A stretch of 64,000 nt of DNA from Isoetes taiwanensis (taxonomy: Eukaryota > Streptophyta > Lycopodiopsida > Isoetales > Isoetaceae). Position 1 is the first letter of the stretch, and every line of letters begins with the position of its first letter. A program made the translations under genes and the position numbers. Below the pieces are notes generated by a model that saw only the letters and a list, made by a program, of their open reading frames with translations, made no database searches and had not been told where the DNA came from. Location: NCBI GenBank assembly GCA_021234155.1, contig JAJEKV010000047.1:9032033-9096032 (forward strand), in the 5' to 3' direction. Shown here one piece after another: positions 42,090 through 53,964 of the stretch.

Positions 42090-44211
42090 AGGCCATTTGC
42101 CTCAAGTTCATCAGGTAAATCATTTAATTCTAATATCTCTTTACAGAGATTCCACCAACCATATAAGTAATTCCCAAGAACCGTAGTATCTAGTGTCTGC
42201 TCATGCAAAGAGGAGAACATCGTGCACTCCAACAGCGCGTGTTGCTCATCTTCCACACTAGCTCGTCTACAACAGGAGCAGAAGGGAAGTTCTCGGGGAA
42301 CCCCATGAAAGCGACCGACCTCGCTTTCAAGTTTATGACTGCTTAACCTTATAATTGAGATATCATGTTTCTTTTTTTGCCCTGCAGGCTAGTATTCAAG
42401 TATTCTTGCTCCACATAGATCAGCATGGAATATTTCACTTTTATAGAATTCCGTTTTCACTCCCGGTGTTCCCCATGTCTTTTGAGTCACGCTATCAGTT
42501 ACTAAGCATCTGATCCCTGCATTTGTTTCAGGTAGGTCATGCAGGCTAATTTCCCAACGCTCTGCTCACTCATGTAACTATTGGAGCCATCCTGTGTATC
42601 TTGTTGCATTGATTCTCTTAGTGCCTGGTGTGGAATTCTTCCCTCTAGGTTCTGGATTCTGACCAAGTATGAGAGGGCTTGATAGAGGGCTTTAGCTTCA
42701 AGTGGGAGAAAACCTACTTCTGCCATAAGCACTGGATATGGAGTTTGGGCTTTTACTCCTAACTCATTTAAAAGAAGCGCTTTTGAACATTTTCAACCTT
42801 TGTCCACATTTTCTTAGAGAGTCCAGGTCCCCAAACTTGACATCCATATATTGTGATAGGCTGCACTAGTGTTCTATACATAAGTTTCCTCAAATTCCAT
42901 TTACAGACATGATTATTCTTCCATAGGCTCAGCACACTGTATAGAGCCCGCATGCGTCCACAATTCTCTGCTCCACTCTTGCATTCCATTTGTAGCCATC
43001 TGTTACTTCAATTCCCAGATATTTATATGCATGTGTTCGTTCTAGTACTTCCCCGGCATATATCAGGTCTACTTTTTCCCTTCCCCCAATAACCATCACC
43101 TTGGTTTTCCCTCTATTCACCCGCATCCCTGTTGCTTCGCAAAATGACTCAAGAACATTCAATTGTTGCAATCCTAGTGATGTTCTAGATAGGAGAACAA
43201 CATTGTCAGCATATAGCAGCAATTGTATCACATAATCAACAACTTTCACACCTGCTCCTCCCTCCCGTATAATCCACAATTCCAACTCATAAATAAAAAG
43301 ACCAAAAAGGGTTGGAGACAAGGGACACCCTTGTTTCACTCCCGCATTGCATTCTACCTTCTCTGGGCCATCCATAGGGAAAGACAATGCCATCAAAAGC
43401 TTCTCATACAACCTGGCCCCGCTTACACCTTTTCTATACTCCAGCGGAACTTGCAAGTCATCTAGCCATTGGCTTAAATTTTTACGTGATACTCTGTCAA
43501 ATGCTTTTGCGGAATCGACAAAGCAACACTAAGCACATTACCTGCTGCAATGACTCTGAGCGTGACCAAATGGTCAACTGTAGAAAAGTCTTTCCTGAAA
43601 CCAGCTTGTCCCAATGCCCTTACACCACGATCTTCTGCCCGCGAGCTGACCTTCTTTTCAAGCATTGCCCCAAAAAGTTTTGTCATTACATTGCTGACGA
43701 TAATCATGCGGTAGTTTTTTACCATATTGCGATTCCCTGCTTTAAAAATGGGCACAATGTATATGCTACACTATTGGTCAGGGAACCCATCTCGTATTGC
43801 TTGGTTAAACATTTCTGTTATTTTTCCATATATACAACCCATTTGAGGAGCTCCACTATGAGGCCCTCGGCATCTCTGGCTTTTCCATTCACCATCCGCT
43901 GGAGACTTTTCTTTACATCATCCGATGAGAAGATATTTTGTACATCCCCTTCAAGGGATCCCCATCTATTACATGATACAGCTCTTGTGCATACTGCAAC
44001 AAATCAGTCCTTGAGTAATTACCAATGTGCATGGTATGGCCTGCATAAGCATATCATTTTTTCCTGTCACTGAATCTGGCCAATTGCCCTGCATATGTGA
44101 CTCATTCTCCAAGGTATATGCATCTGCCTTCATTGGATTTATCTTGATTCTATTACCGTTAACTGGCTGTTTTGACACTTGGGCATCTTTTATAGCAATA
44201 ACCAAGCTCAA
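42090..44211 (-). pseudogene. LINE reverse transcriptase and C-terminal region
   Basis: RT is spread over 43755-43474 and 43456-42929 plus downstream frames (42989-42768, 42732-42502). Motifs: FRKDFSTVDHLVTL, FVDSAKAFDRVSRKN (about 43500, bridging a frame change), GVKQGCPLSPTLF, and LLLYADNVVLL at motif C, where the second catalytic Asp of YADD is Asn. A Cys-rich segment (FCSCC...EDEQHALLEC) lies near 42240-42300. The D-to-N change and several frame breaks imply an inactive enzyme. Confidence 0.82.
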
Positions 44212-44229
44212 GATTGCATGATCTGATTC

Positions 44230-45930
44230 TGTGCTCTCTTTTATTTCAAATTTCTGTATAAGATTCAGTGTTGTTTATATACCCATACTTTGTGTTTACA
44301 TACGTCCCGTACCTTCCTCACAGTACTATACATACTATACCTATAAGTTGACAGATCAAATTGAGCTCTTATTTTATTAATACCGTACTTAATGTATTAA
44401 TACATAAAGTACGTATAATACGTACTTTAAAAAAAATTGTGTCCAAATGACATTAGACTAATAAAATTGGTAAAATTATACAGTGGAAAAAATACATTAT
44501 TATACGTTATAGAATAGGAGTAAAAAAACACATTAGGAGACTTTAGACATTAGGAAAATTATGGAATTATAGTTTAAAAAAGACAAAAAAAAAAAAAAAA
44601 AAAAACCCCAAATCCTTGTGCAAAAAAAAAACCAAAACCTTTGCATTTTTCTCCTCTTTCTTCCTACCCTAGTCGCCGGATCAGAATGCAGCTGGAGATG
44701 CAGACACACCTTTCTTCTTATTTTGTCATGGCAACTAGCAGACCTTCTCTATACTTCAATAGCTTGCATTCATGCCGGGAAAGGGCATGAAAGAAATAAA
44801 GAGGTCAGCATCAGTTAATAGTTTTAGATGCAACAAATGAGCAACAATTGCTTAAATTTGTTTGTCTCTGGGTGTAGATCACAAGAGAAGATGACTGCTC
44901 TTACACCAGTACCGCGTCTTAAGGATATTATGTATGTTTTGTTGCTTCAAATATCAGGCCTCTTGAGCTGCATTTTATGCTTTTAGATAGATAAATGAGT
45001 ACCACAACAGAAAAACCTTAATAATTTCATTCAAAAGCACCTAAACTTTGTAAGAAATATGGCATTCCTACTGGGAAAATGAGACCCAACTGCTATTTTT
45101 AATCGATTTACCTTAAGATCCCCATCTGTAGCCATATCAACAACGTTTATTCTCAACCATTCCAGAACTCTATGCTCTCGCCTTTCTGCAAGGGATACTA
45201 TAAAAAGCGCTAAGTCTGCATGTCATTGCTCGTCCTCCCCTCCACCCATGCCTTTTCGCTAAAGCAGTCGCCTGAACACGGCGGTCAAGGACTTTAATAC
45301 CCCACCAAAATTGGAATATGCCACTAGCTGCAGGCTTTTGGAGTGATGACGAGCTTACGGAAGAAAAGCATGCGTGGAAATCATCATCAGAAACAGAGCC
45401 TGATGATGAAGAGGACGAATAGGGAGGGTGATTCTTCGTGGTTTTCATTTTTAAAATACTGTTGATGTTATAAACTTTATGTGTTTTTTGTTTTGTGGTT
45501 GAATTAAAACTAGAATATGAGGAGATATAACTCTTAAATAGACATATTTTGGTTTGAAAACTTTGAGAAATACTTAATTTTCTAGAGTAATATATTCTTT
45601 CATTAATTAAAACTTGAAGTTCTTCATATTACTTGTTATTGCAACTATTTCAACTGCAATGCAAGAAATAATAGTTTTAGAAAATTATAGAAAATTATAG
45701 TAAGTATTTTACGTATTTAATAAGTATTTTATAATTCCAAAAAACGTATTTAAAGTACTTTTTAAATAAGAGGTATGCATACGGCATTAATACATTAAGT
45801 ACATATAATACTCGTACCATATTAAACGTACATGACGACATTGATAAGACTAACTGCTTTTGATGTGCTTATTAACCAATCCACAATGCTCATACCGCAT
45901 ATACCTTGGTAAGTAAAACCAGAGGTTTTT
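44230..45930. other. AT-rich block inside the LINE, unknown
   Basis: This block interrupts the LINE between endonuclease and RT. Similar AT-rich, GTAC-containing segments lie near both ends (44385-44425 and 45785-45825) in direct orientation. It contains an A21 run at about 44584-44604 and a pyrimidine-rich stretch followed by a short plus-strand frame (44685-44790). A second plus-strand frame ends acidic (ETEPDDEEDE, about 45317-45421). No family was recognised for either. Confidence 0.4.
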
Positions 45931-45949
45931 GGAAAATATTTGGAGCCAT

Positions 45950-46600
45950 TATACAGAAGTAAATCAAATGTTGTACTTTATTGCTTTAAAACTCAACTAT
46001 TTGATTTTGCTCGGAGTCCATGGATTCTCGCTCCATTCAATGTCTCGTGCTGCAGTCTCGGGTAATCAGAGATTGCCGAGTTCTCCCATAAGATTGGTTT
46101 GCCACTCTCCAACTCTAGCATTGAAGTCACCAATCAGGAATACGTGCCCTTTGTTGCGCATGTCTGCTACATCTTTTGCAAGATGTAAGAAACGATCACT
46201 GATGTTGAGTTCCTCTCGATCATAAACACCACCAGCAATCAATGAAGAGAAATAGACTACTGCTACATATATAATGCAATTATTGCCTGTGATACGAAGG
46301 CGCATGTATTGGTTGCATGGGCAAGTCTTGACCACACTCACTCTATTGGCATACTGTGGCCTGATATAGCAGGCCAGGCCTCCAAAGACTCTGCCTTTTG
46401 TTTTTTTCTCATTCCAAAGTGTGTGCAATTTAACAAAACCATTAATCTCATCTAATCTTCTTGCCTCATGTTCCCATATCTCTTTGTTAAGTATTGTAAG
46501 ACCAGTATCTTTTTTTTCTTGGTCTTATCTCTGGCAGTCAAAAAAGCATATTATGTACAAATTCTAGCGTAACCACGTATCTCGGCCTCACATTTTGAAT
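45950..46600 (-). pseudogene. LINE AP-endonuclease domain
   Basis: The open frame 46428-46066 encodes GGLACYIRPQ and HVFLIGDFNARVGEW, the catalytic GDFNAR motif of LINE endonucleases. Upstream codons to about 46600 continue the similarity in another frame. It belongs to the same element as the RT at 42090-44211. Confidence 0.82.
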
Positions 46601-46619
46601 ATTCCACGAATATTGCTCA

Positions 46620-47150
46620 CTCCTCATCTCCATGCCTAGGGATTGCCATTTGGGCAACCCAAAAAGGTGGTAACGTCACCACTTTAATAAAGGGACATAG
46701 ATGGATTGGAATTCAGTCCTTTTTGTGACCATCTATATTGATTGTAAAGTAATTCATAACCACATTTAGCAACTCCACATCCTTTATACACTATCACAAG
46801 AATATGGGACTTTAGTATTGTAGAATAGTATGGCAACTATAAATGCCAGCCCTTAAATTTGAAAACCTAAATCTTGAAAACCAACTATATAAAATTGCTG
46901 GAAAAAATTAGAAATTATTAAACATATACATTAATGGTTGATCTGCCCTTTAAGACTTTGAAGAGAATTTAGAGTTTTAAATAAGTTGAACAACCAATCT
47001 TCACTATGTCTAGTAAGATTTTAACTTTGCAAATACTTCAACCACCATATATCTTCAGCAAAACTATATTTCAATCAATATTCATCAACATGAAGCATTT
47101 CCTTCAAACAAGAACTTATAGAGAAGCCAAATTGTGGTCACTCATTCTCT
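46620..47150. other. Intergenic, no gene seen
   Basis: AT-rich sequence with no recognised coding or repeat structure. Confidence 0.4.
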
Positions 47151-47159
47151 ATAGTTCTA

Positions 47160-49350
47160 TGGTCTAGGTACTTATACAATATCAAGCATAATAATAACAA
47201 TTAACCATTGAAATATAAACGAAACACTGTAGCAAAGCTACTGTAGCCTGAGCATTGACTTATTCACTGTTCATTCATTGACCAACTCCATTTGATGCCG
47301 GATCTTATCTTCAAGTCTACTCCGATCATTCTATGAAGTCCCTGTCTGCGTATTCAATGGATTCCCACCTATATTGTATCAATTCCGGCGGTTTCGTGCT
47401 TTCTACTTTGAGTTATTCGTCTTCTTTAAATATCCCACAGGCATAAGCTCGTCTATACGATGGTCGAACCATTGTCCCACAGGCATGACATTAAAAATGG
47501 CCTTTATGAACCATTGGAATTTAACCCTTTAATAAAAAAACCATTGAATCAAATAAAGAATTCCATACCATGTTCTAAGCTTGTGCACCCATGACTCAAA
47601 GAATGTGATCACATATGCAACCTTCACACCTTGTAGTATCTTACATATTTTGCCTTTGAATCTGTGAATAATGACTTATAAGCTGACAACCCATCATTCC
47701 TCCTTCAGCTTATAAGTCTGTAAGTCTGCAACCTTGTCTGCCACATTCAATTGATCCCTGAACTTTATAAGTTTAGTTTCTGGCAGAGCCTTAGTGAAGA
47801 TATCTGCAACTTGATTATTTGTATCAATATATGTCATCTGGATGAGCTTCTTCTCAGCAAGATCCCTTATAAAGTGCATATTCAGCTCAATGTGTTTTGT
47901 CCTGTCATGATAGACTGGATTCTTAACAATTGCTATACAACTCTGACTGTCAGTCCATATTTCTGTAGGTGCTTGTTGTCTACAACCTATTTCATTAAGC
48001 AATCTTCTCAACCACACTAATTCTTTGGCAACAAGAGAAGATGCAGCATATTCTGCTTAAGCTGAGCTCATTGCTACTACAGTTTGTTTTTTACATTTCC
48101 AGGTTATCACTCCTCCTCCTAAGAAAATAGCATAGCCAGATGTTGATTTTCTAGTGTGCAGATCTCCTCCCCAATCTGCATCACTATAACTCATCATGGT
48201 CAGATTTTCTGAGTTAAAACAAATGCCATGTATTTGAGTTCCCTTTAGATATTTGAGTACCCTTTTAGCTGCCTCCCAATGTACTTTGGTTGCATCATGA
48301 TTCCTTCTGCTCAAAATGTTTACTGCATATGCTATGTCAAGTCGAGTGCAGTTTGCTAAAAACAGTAGGCAACCAATCAGGGCTCTATAAGGCACATTTT
48401 GCATTTCAGTAATCTCCTCACTAGAGGTATCATGGACTTCTGTCAGTCTATGTCCAGTTACTATAGGAATCTTAGAAGGTTTAGCTTCAGTTAGGTTAAA
48501 CCGCTTCAACATATTTCCTATATGTGTGCTTTGGTGCAGCTTTATCCATTTTGAATCTCTGTTCCTGATCACTTCAATTCCAAGGAATTTTTTAAGCTCA
48601 CCTAAGTCTGACATTTGGAACCTGGCTTTTAAAATATCTTTGCATATGTTCAGAATTTGTAATGAACTTGCAACTATAATACAATCATCCACATATAAGG
48701 CAATGATGCAATATTCCTCCATTTTGCTCAAATCTATAAAGATTCCCATCATTTTATAATTTCTTAAATCCCTGTTCTTGCAAAAACTGATTTATGCATA
48801 GGTACCATTCTCTTGGGGATTGTTTCAGTCCATAAACAGCCCTGTTGAGCTTCCAAATCATATCATTGTCATGTGAATACCCTGGAGCCTGTTTCATATA
48901 TGCTTCCTCTTCAAGAGTGGCATTTAAAAATGCTATTTTCACATCCATATGGTGAATTTCCAAATTCATTGCATTGGCCATAGCTAGCAACACTCTAATG
49001 CTTGTAATTTTGACTGTAGGAGAGTATGTTTCATCATAGTCTCATCATTTCTTCTGTGTCTATCCCTGAGCAACCAATCTTGCCTTGAATTTCTTAGTCC
49101 CATCAGGATTTAATTTAATTTTATACAACCATTTACTTCCAATAATGTTTTGCTTACCATTAGATTTAACCAGCTCGTATGTTTTGGTCTCTTGAAATGA
49201 TTTGAGCTCATCATCCATGGCTGCCATCCACTTCTCTTTGTCCTTACTTTGTTGAGCTTCCTCAAAGCTTTGAGGAACAACTTCATCCTCTAGTATGGCC
49301 ATAATTTGTTCATGTTCAAATGTAACAACTCTTCTACTTCTTCCAAATTC
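47160..49350 (-). mobile_element. 5'-truncated Ty1/copia element, second family
   Basis: The minus strand carries the start of an RT region (GRSRRVVTFEHEQ, KWLYKIKLNPDGTKKFKARL) through RNase H, then a polypurine tract GAAGGAGGAA (complement 47697-47706) and an LTR start TGATGGG (LTR right edge 47696). The left LTR boundary was not found, so 47160 is approximate. Gag, protease and integrase are absent. Its sequence differs clearly from the array at 19-10835. Confidence 0.8.
47694..49350 (-). pseudogene. pol: Copia RT and RNase H fragment
   Basis: The RT frame is open in pieces: 49470-49060, 48993-48754, 48752-48057. Motifs: MDVKIAFLNATLEEEAYMKQ, AVYGLKQSPREW, IIALYVDDCIIVAS, CTRLDIAYAVNILSRRNHD. 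RNase H has SDADWGGD, then a TAA where SSAEAEY normally has Glu (near 48058), and continues at 48017-47694 (DSQSCIAIVKNPVYHDRTKHIE, ADIFTKALPE). The nonsense change removes part of the RNase H active-site helix. Confidence 0.87.
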
Positions 49351-49359
49351 ATTTCTCCC

Positions 49360-49945
49360 ATATATAAAAAACAATTTATACTTACCCAAGTTGCACCTAT
49401 TTGCAAAGAAAAGTATGTCTATGAAGAATATACTACTCTGCATACGCAATAATCCATAACGTATATACAAATTCCAGCATAAGTGAAATAAGAACTAGTT
49501 TGCCCACACAACATCAAATTCTCGCCTTCCACAAACTTGTCAAACATTTGCATACGTATTCCTTTGGCTTCTGCAAACTCAAAGTTTTTTGACAACCTAT
49601 TTTTTTTGTGGAAGCATTTTGAAGTAACAAAATGGCCGACCTTAACATCAACATGGCCAACTACTAATTTACTCATCAACATGGTGGTTGTTTAATTGTC
49701 TTTGTTGTGTCACAACTAGATTCTATAATATACATTTGGATATGTTACAACAAATGGTGTCTTGACTTTGGTGTACAACAATCCCAATCTATATGCGCTA
49801 AAATAAGTGGGTGTTCATTCTTATTTCTCATCAAATGGGAGGTTGCCATGTGGCAACCATTCTAATCAAGAAAATGAAGAAAATTTATTACCTTGCATGT
49901 TCATAACTATGTTTAAGCAAGAACTTCTCCAACATTCGAACAACT
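49360..49945. other. Intergenic, no gene seen
   Basis: One minus-strand open frame (49682-49419) has no recognised domain. The junction near 49350 is where the copia fragment loses similarity. Confidence 0.4.
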
Positions 49946-49949
49946 TTGA

Positions 49950-51160
49950 TTAATGCTAAAGCATTTGTTTGGTGGAATACTGCTAAGCTCTCTGCTATCG
50001 TGGGTAACCGTTGCTAAGCATGTTTTAAGTAATTCCCATGTTTATATGGCCTTTGCCTTCTGGTTTCTCATGCAAAATTTCAGGTGATAGTTACCATTGT
50101 CCGTAACTTTATTTGGGTTGGGAATTATGAGCATGTTGTGATGAAGATTGCATGGTCCAAATGCACTAGGCCAAAATTTGCTGGTGGCTTAGGTATGATA
50201 GACTTCTATTTGCAACGCAAGGTTATAATTTTTAAGTTCGAGGATCCTTAATGATATGGTTGATTCACCTGGATTGCGGTTGGTAAAGCAATTGCTTGCA
50301 CATTGTGTTCCTTTTGGAAAACTTCAATAAAACCTCTTCTTCTTTGGGGTCTTTTTTACCAACTATGCCCCTTTTCTAATGCCTCCCCTTTTTTTAAAGG
50401 CTTGTTGGAGTCTTGGGGGACACTGCAGACTTTATTTCGTATTAATCCTGTCGCATGTCATCAGTTGTGCTCCTTGTTGGTAAATACCTGTGGAAAATCT
50501 TCCACTTCGTGCTTCAGTCCATCCATTAACTTAGCAATGTTGGAGGTCAGAAGGAATCTTGACAGTTGCGACATGGCATGAGTCTGGCCAAATCGTGACT
50601 TGGGAGGTTTTTCAAGCCAAATTCTTGTTGTCACGATGGGATAGACCTATTTGATAAAAGGTTGCTGGTAACCTGCCATTTGTTGCTCTAGAGCCTAGTT
50701 GAAGTGTGCATATGTATTTCCTACCAAAGTATTAACGAACATAGGCTCATGAACTCTATGTATAAGCTGCTTGTCAATGGTGATATCCTTCCACCATCTA
50801 CTAAGTGGTCCCATCAGCTCTTGCCTCCTAGTTGGAGGCGTAGGTGGACTCGGGCTTGTGATAAACTACTTCATCCAAATGTGGTTGTGCTTTGGTAGCA
50901 GATTCTTCATAGATGCCCTCGTGTCAATGTTCTTGTCCAGACATTCGATCCTTGAGTGTCTTTTCTTTGCCCGCTATGCAAGCAAAGGGATGAGACTATT
51001 GAGTGTTGTTTCTTTTTGTGTGATCATCTTCAGCTGGTTTGGTTTGCAAAAATAATTTCTTGCCTTGCAATGGTTCATGGCACTATATTTCCCATTCGCA
51101 AATATATTTTTATATGTGTATATGGCGTATGGGGAGCGTTGTGCTATACGGGGGTGTGAG
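49950..51160 (+). mobile_element. LINE (L1-type) 3' fragment
   Basis: The plus strand encodes pieces matching the plus-strand LINE at 29690-31100: VRNFIWVGNYEHVVMKIAWSK, RPKFAGGLGMIDF, and the zf-RVT-type PLCKQRDETIECCFF. It is frameshifted throughout and truncated at both ends. Confidence 0.75.
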
Positions 51161-51639
51161 GCATAAAATCCTTGCTCTTGATTTAGCATATTCTCACGAT
51201 TATGCCTTCATCCAATGCACAAAAAAATACATTAATACATGGAGACATTAACACATGGAGACATTTTGCTGCTACTTTTCGAATTGGACTTGCAGCTATT
51301 ATTAAAAGTTCATGGGAAATTTAACTGCTAAAAGCAAAACAACAGCTGAACATGTAGTATATGAGAAGATTAAGCTATTTTTTCCTGCCGATGGGAAAAC
51401 AGATCAATTTGTATATGATTACGTGAAGAAAAACAGAGGACTAACTAATAGGGTGGGGTTGCCTCCTATCGCACATGCACCCTTTACCGGATGAATGTCA
51501 CACTTTCTAGAGCTGCCCGGTATATGATCAGATCCGGGCACGTTACGCTCTCTTGGTTAGGCCCGACACGCCGCTACGCATGATACTGAGCACAGCTTCG
51601 GTGCGTTCATTAGGAGCATATATTTAGGAGATAATGGAT
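51160..51639. other. Short unidentified region
   Basis: A 60-codon open frame starts at 51312 (MGNLTAKSKTTAEHVVYEKI...). No family was recognised, and the flanks give no support for expression. Confidence 0.35.
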
Positions 51640-51855
51640 CCGATGATCAAGTAAAAAATACTTGATTATGCACATATGTATATTTGTACATCTTGTGAGC
51701 AGTCTTATTGCTGCCACGGGTTTTCCCCCTAAAACCCTTCGGGGCGAGGGGTTTTTAATCCGGGTAGTAATACGCCTGGGTCCCATAGACCAATCTATGT
51801 GGACGATAAAACCACATCCAATTCAATTCAATTCAATTCAATTCAATTCAATTCC
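51640..51855 (+). mobile_element. LINE 3' end with (AATTC)n tail
   Basis: The segment matches, in opposite orientation, the 3' end at 57621-57800 (shared blocks: TCTTATTGCTGC/TCCTTATTGCTAC, AAAACCCTT, GGTAGTAATAC, GGGTCCCATAG, GTGGACGATAAAA). Both end GACGATAAAA-C/T-CA followed by a pentanucleotide run, here AATTC repeated about seven times (51819-51855). It is a heavily 5'-truncated copy. Confidence 0.72.
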
Positions 51856-51859
51856 TATA

Positions 51860-52675
51860 TTTAAAGCATGTGTACAATTTCTAATTTAGAACTAGGTTGC
51901 AAACTTGCAGACATGCTATCGCAAATTGTATTAGCAAATTGTTTGTATATGCCTGCTTTAAATCAGACATGTACATGATGTGGCATGAACATAAACAGGT
52001 TGGTCGACTGCTGCTAGATTATGGTAGATTGATGTGAGATTATGTAAACTACTGCTAGATTAGTTGCTCAGCAAGCATATGTTTCTTTTGAAGCTTGCTT
52101 CAGTAGATAGATATTTGTTGTGTTTATGATGGAGATGAGGTGAATTTATATGCAAAATATAAGGTATGGTGCTGTTATGCTTTCTTATGTGGTTAAAACT
52201 TTATAAGTTGGAAGTTGTTTGGTGTAGCTATGTGAATGCCTTCATGTATAAGGGCAAATGTTGGTTCACAGAAGAAGCTTTTTGCGCCAATTTTCTTGGA
52301 TGTTCTTTTCCTCTTTTTTTTCAATTTGAACCTCTTTCTTGGTTGAAACAGGCCCGAGAATTCAAATTTCCTACTGTTTGATCCCAATTCTCTCTGGTTT
52401 TGAGAAATCAAGGTTTGTACTTGACATGTGATCTTGCAATGCTTTTGGTCTACTTATTTTGTGTAGAAATAGAGTTGTAATTGATGGAACTGTGTTCATA
52501 TTATAATATGCGAATGTTGAAAGTTACAATCAAATATTCTATATAGTTGCACCATTCTGGGTTGAAGACATATACATGGTGTCTGCTAAGTGATCCACAA
52601 GGTTAATGATATATCTGAACTTCTAAGGAATCTATAGGAGTTAATGGTCTATCTGCAAAGATTGTTATCTAGTGT
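51860..52675. other. Intergenic, no gene seen
   Basis: AT-rich sequence. Open frames at 52166-52381 (+) and 52193-52411 (-) overlap each other and show no family features. Confidence 0.4.
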
Positions 52676-52679
52676 GAAT

Positions 52680-53475
52680 ATTAGTAAGTATGACCTTATC
52701 GTCGGCATGGAGTTTTTGGCCGCTGCATAGACCAATATTGATTGTGAGAAATGAGAAGTCGCATTCAATGCCTCTAATGAAGCTCGTGTCACCATAGAAA
52801 GTAACCCAGTAATTCTGATTATGCAATGTATTTCATTGTGTTAGTGGGTAAGGCCATTGGAAGGGATACAATTGCGTGTATTGTTAGATTGCATCAATGG
52901 AAGCTATTTCTAAGCAAGAAGAGACTATTAGAGGCTTACCCGGAGCCATTGGCAGCTTGATTCCGGAATTCCAAGACCTTTTTCCAGATGAGATTCAAAA
53001 ATTGCCATCTTTCAAAGGAGTAGAATGTGAGATTGCACTTCAACCCAGTACCAAACCTACCAGTAAGGCCCCATATCGCATGAGCACCCCAGAACTAGCC
53101 GAGCTCAAGAAGCAGTTGCAAGAACTTCTTCAGCTAGGCTTCATTCGCCCAAGTGTCTCACCCTTTGGGGCACCTAATTTGTTTGTTAAGAAAACGAAGG
53201 GCACCTTGCAGATGTTTTTTGATTACCGGCAACTAAACAAGCATACTATAAAAAATCGGTATGCTCTACCGTGGGCCGATGATCTTATGGACCATTTGCA
53301 AAGAGCTAGATACTTCTTCCAAGATCAACCTTCGATTAGGGTATCACCAAATAAGAATCAAGGAAGAGATACCCACAAATCAGCTTTCAGGACCCACTAT
53401 GGGCATTATGAGTTTATGGTTATGCCCTTTGGGCTAACCAATGCCCCTCTGCCACGTATATCAGTTAATGAATGA
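52680..53475 (+). pseudogene. pol: Ty3/gypsy fragment (protease end and RT start)
   Basis: At about 52690 the plus strand encodes YDLIVGMEFLAA, the C-terminal signature of gypsy protease. The open frame 52897-53475 begins the RT: FPDEIQKLP, APYRMSTPELAELKKQLQELL, GFIRPSVSPFGAPNLFVKK, FDYRQLNKHTIKNRYALP, KSAFRTHYGHYEFMVMPFGLTNAP. The fragment ends before the YVDD active site. No LTR was found. The order identifies Ty3/gypsy rather than copia. Confidence 0.88.
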
Positions 53476-53629
53476 TTTTCTGCGATACGAGTATCAGCAT
53501 TACTCACACTTTCATAAGTATAGCATACAGCACGTGCCCGTTGGTTCATGTATTGATATATAAGATCATACTACCTGTATGTTTCATTCCTTTCAAAACT
53601 AGGCATGTTATTCTGATTTTTATTGGCCT

Positions 53630-53960
53630 TGTACTCCTTGTAACCTGCTTGCCACTTCTTCTTGCAAGCTCGCTATCCTTGTCCAAGATGTGACACTTCG
53701 ACACCAATTGAACATATAATTTATGCCAATATCAACACCTTGTCTACCAGTTTTAGTCAGAAACTCTTCGTGCATCTGTTCACGAAATGTAACTATGCAA
53801 CGATCTTCCAGTTAGTGCCCCTGCCCTAATATATCTTGCTAGCGTTTTAGTAATCTTGGGTTTACGACCACGCTTCTTTTTTTAGATGGTTCATTGGCAA
53901 CACCCTTGGAGCTGGGTGTGTCATTCTAAAATACAAGTGGGCAGTTGAAGATGCCAACAA
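53630..53960 (-). pseudogene. Possible AT-hook protein remnant
   Basis: On the minus strand, frames separated by one-base shifts spell NDTPSSKGVANEPSKK, then KKKRGRKPKITKTLARYI, then a hydrophilic stretch of about 60 codons (EDRCIVTFREQMHEEF...). The KRGRKPK core resembles an AT-hook. No family was recognised. It could be a transposase or gene relic, or chance. Confidence 0.22.
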
Positions 53961-53964
53961 GAGG

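Larger units (their letters stand above)
42004..46600 (-). mobile_element. LINE of a second lineage, pentanucleotide tail, split by AT-rich block
   Basis: On the minus strand: endonuclease domain (46600-45950), RT (about 44200-42930) and a C-terminal region to about 42090, ending in an ATTAC-type tail (complement 42004-42029) with no poly(A). RT motifs (SAKAFDRVSRKN, GVKQGCPLSPTLFGLF) and the downstream KYLGIEV and CQVWGPGLSKK segments differ from the L1-type copies in this window. A block of about 1.7 kb (44230-45930) separates the two domains and has no LINE similarity. Confidence 0.8.

Noticed and set aside
45170-45448. 92-codon serine-rich minus-strand frame
   Set aside because: It is antisense to an acidic plus-strand frame; low-complexity Ser runs reflect GAT/GAA repeats.
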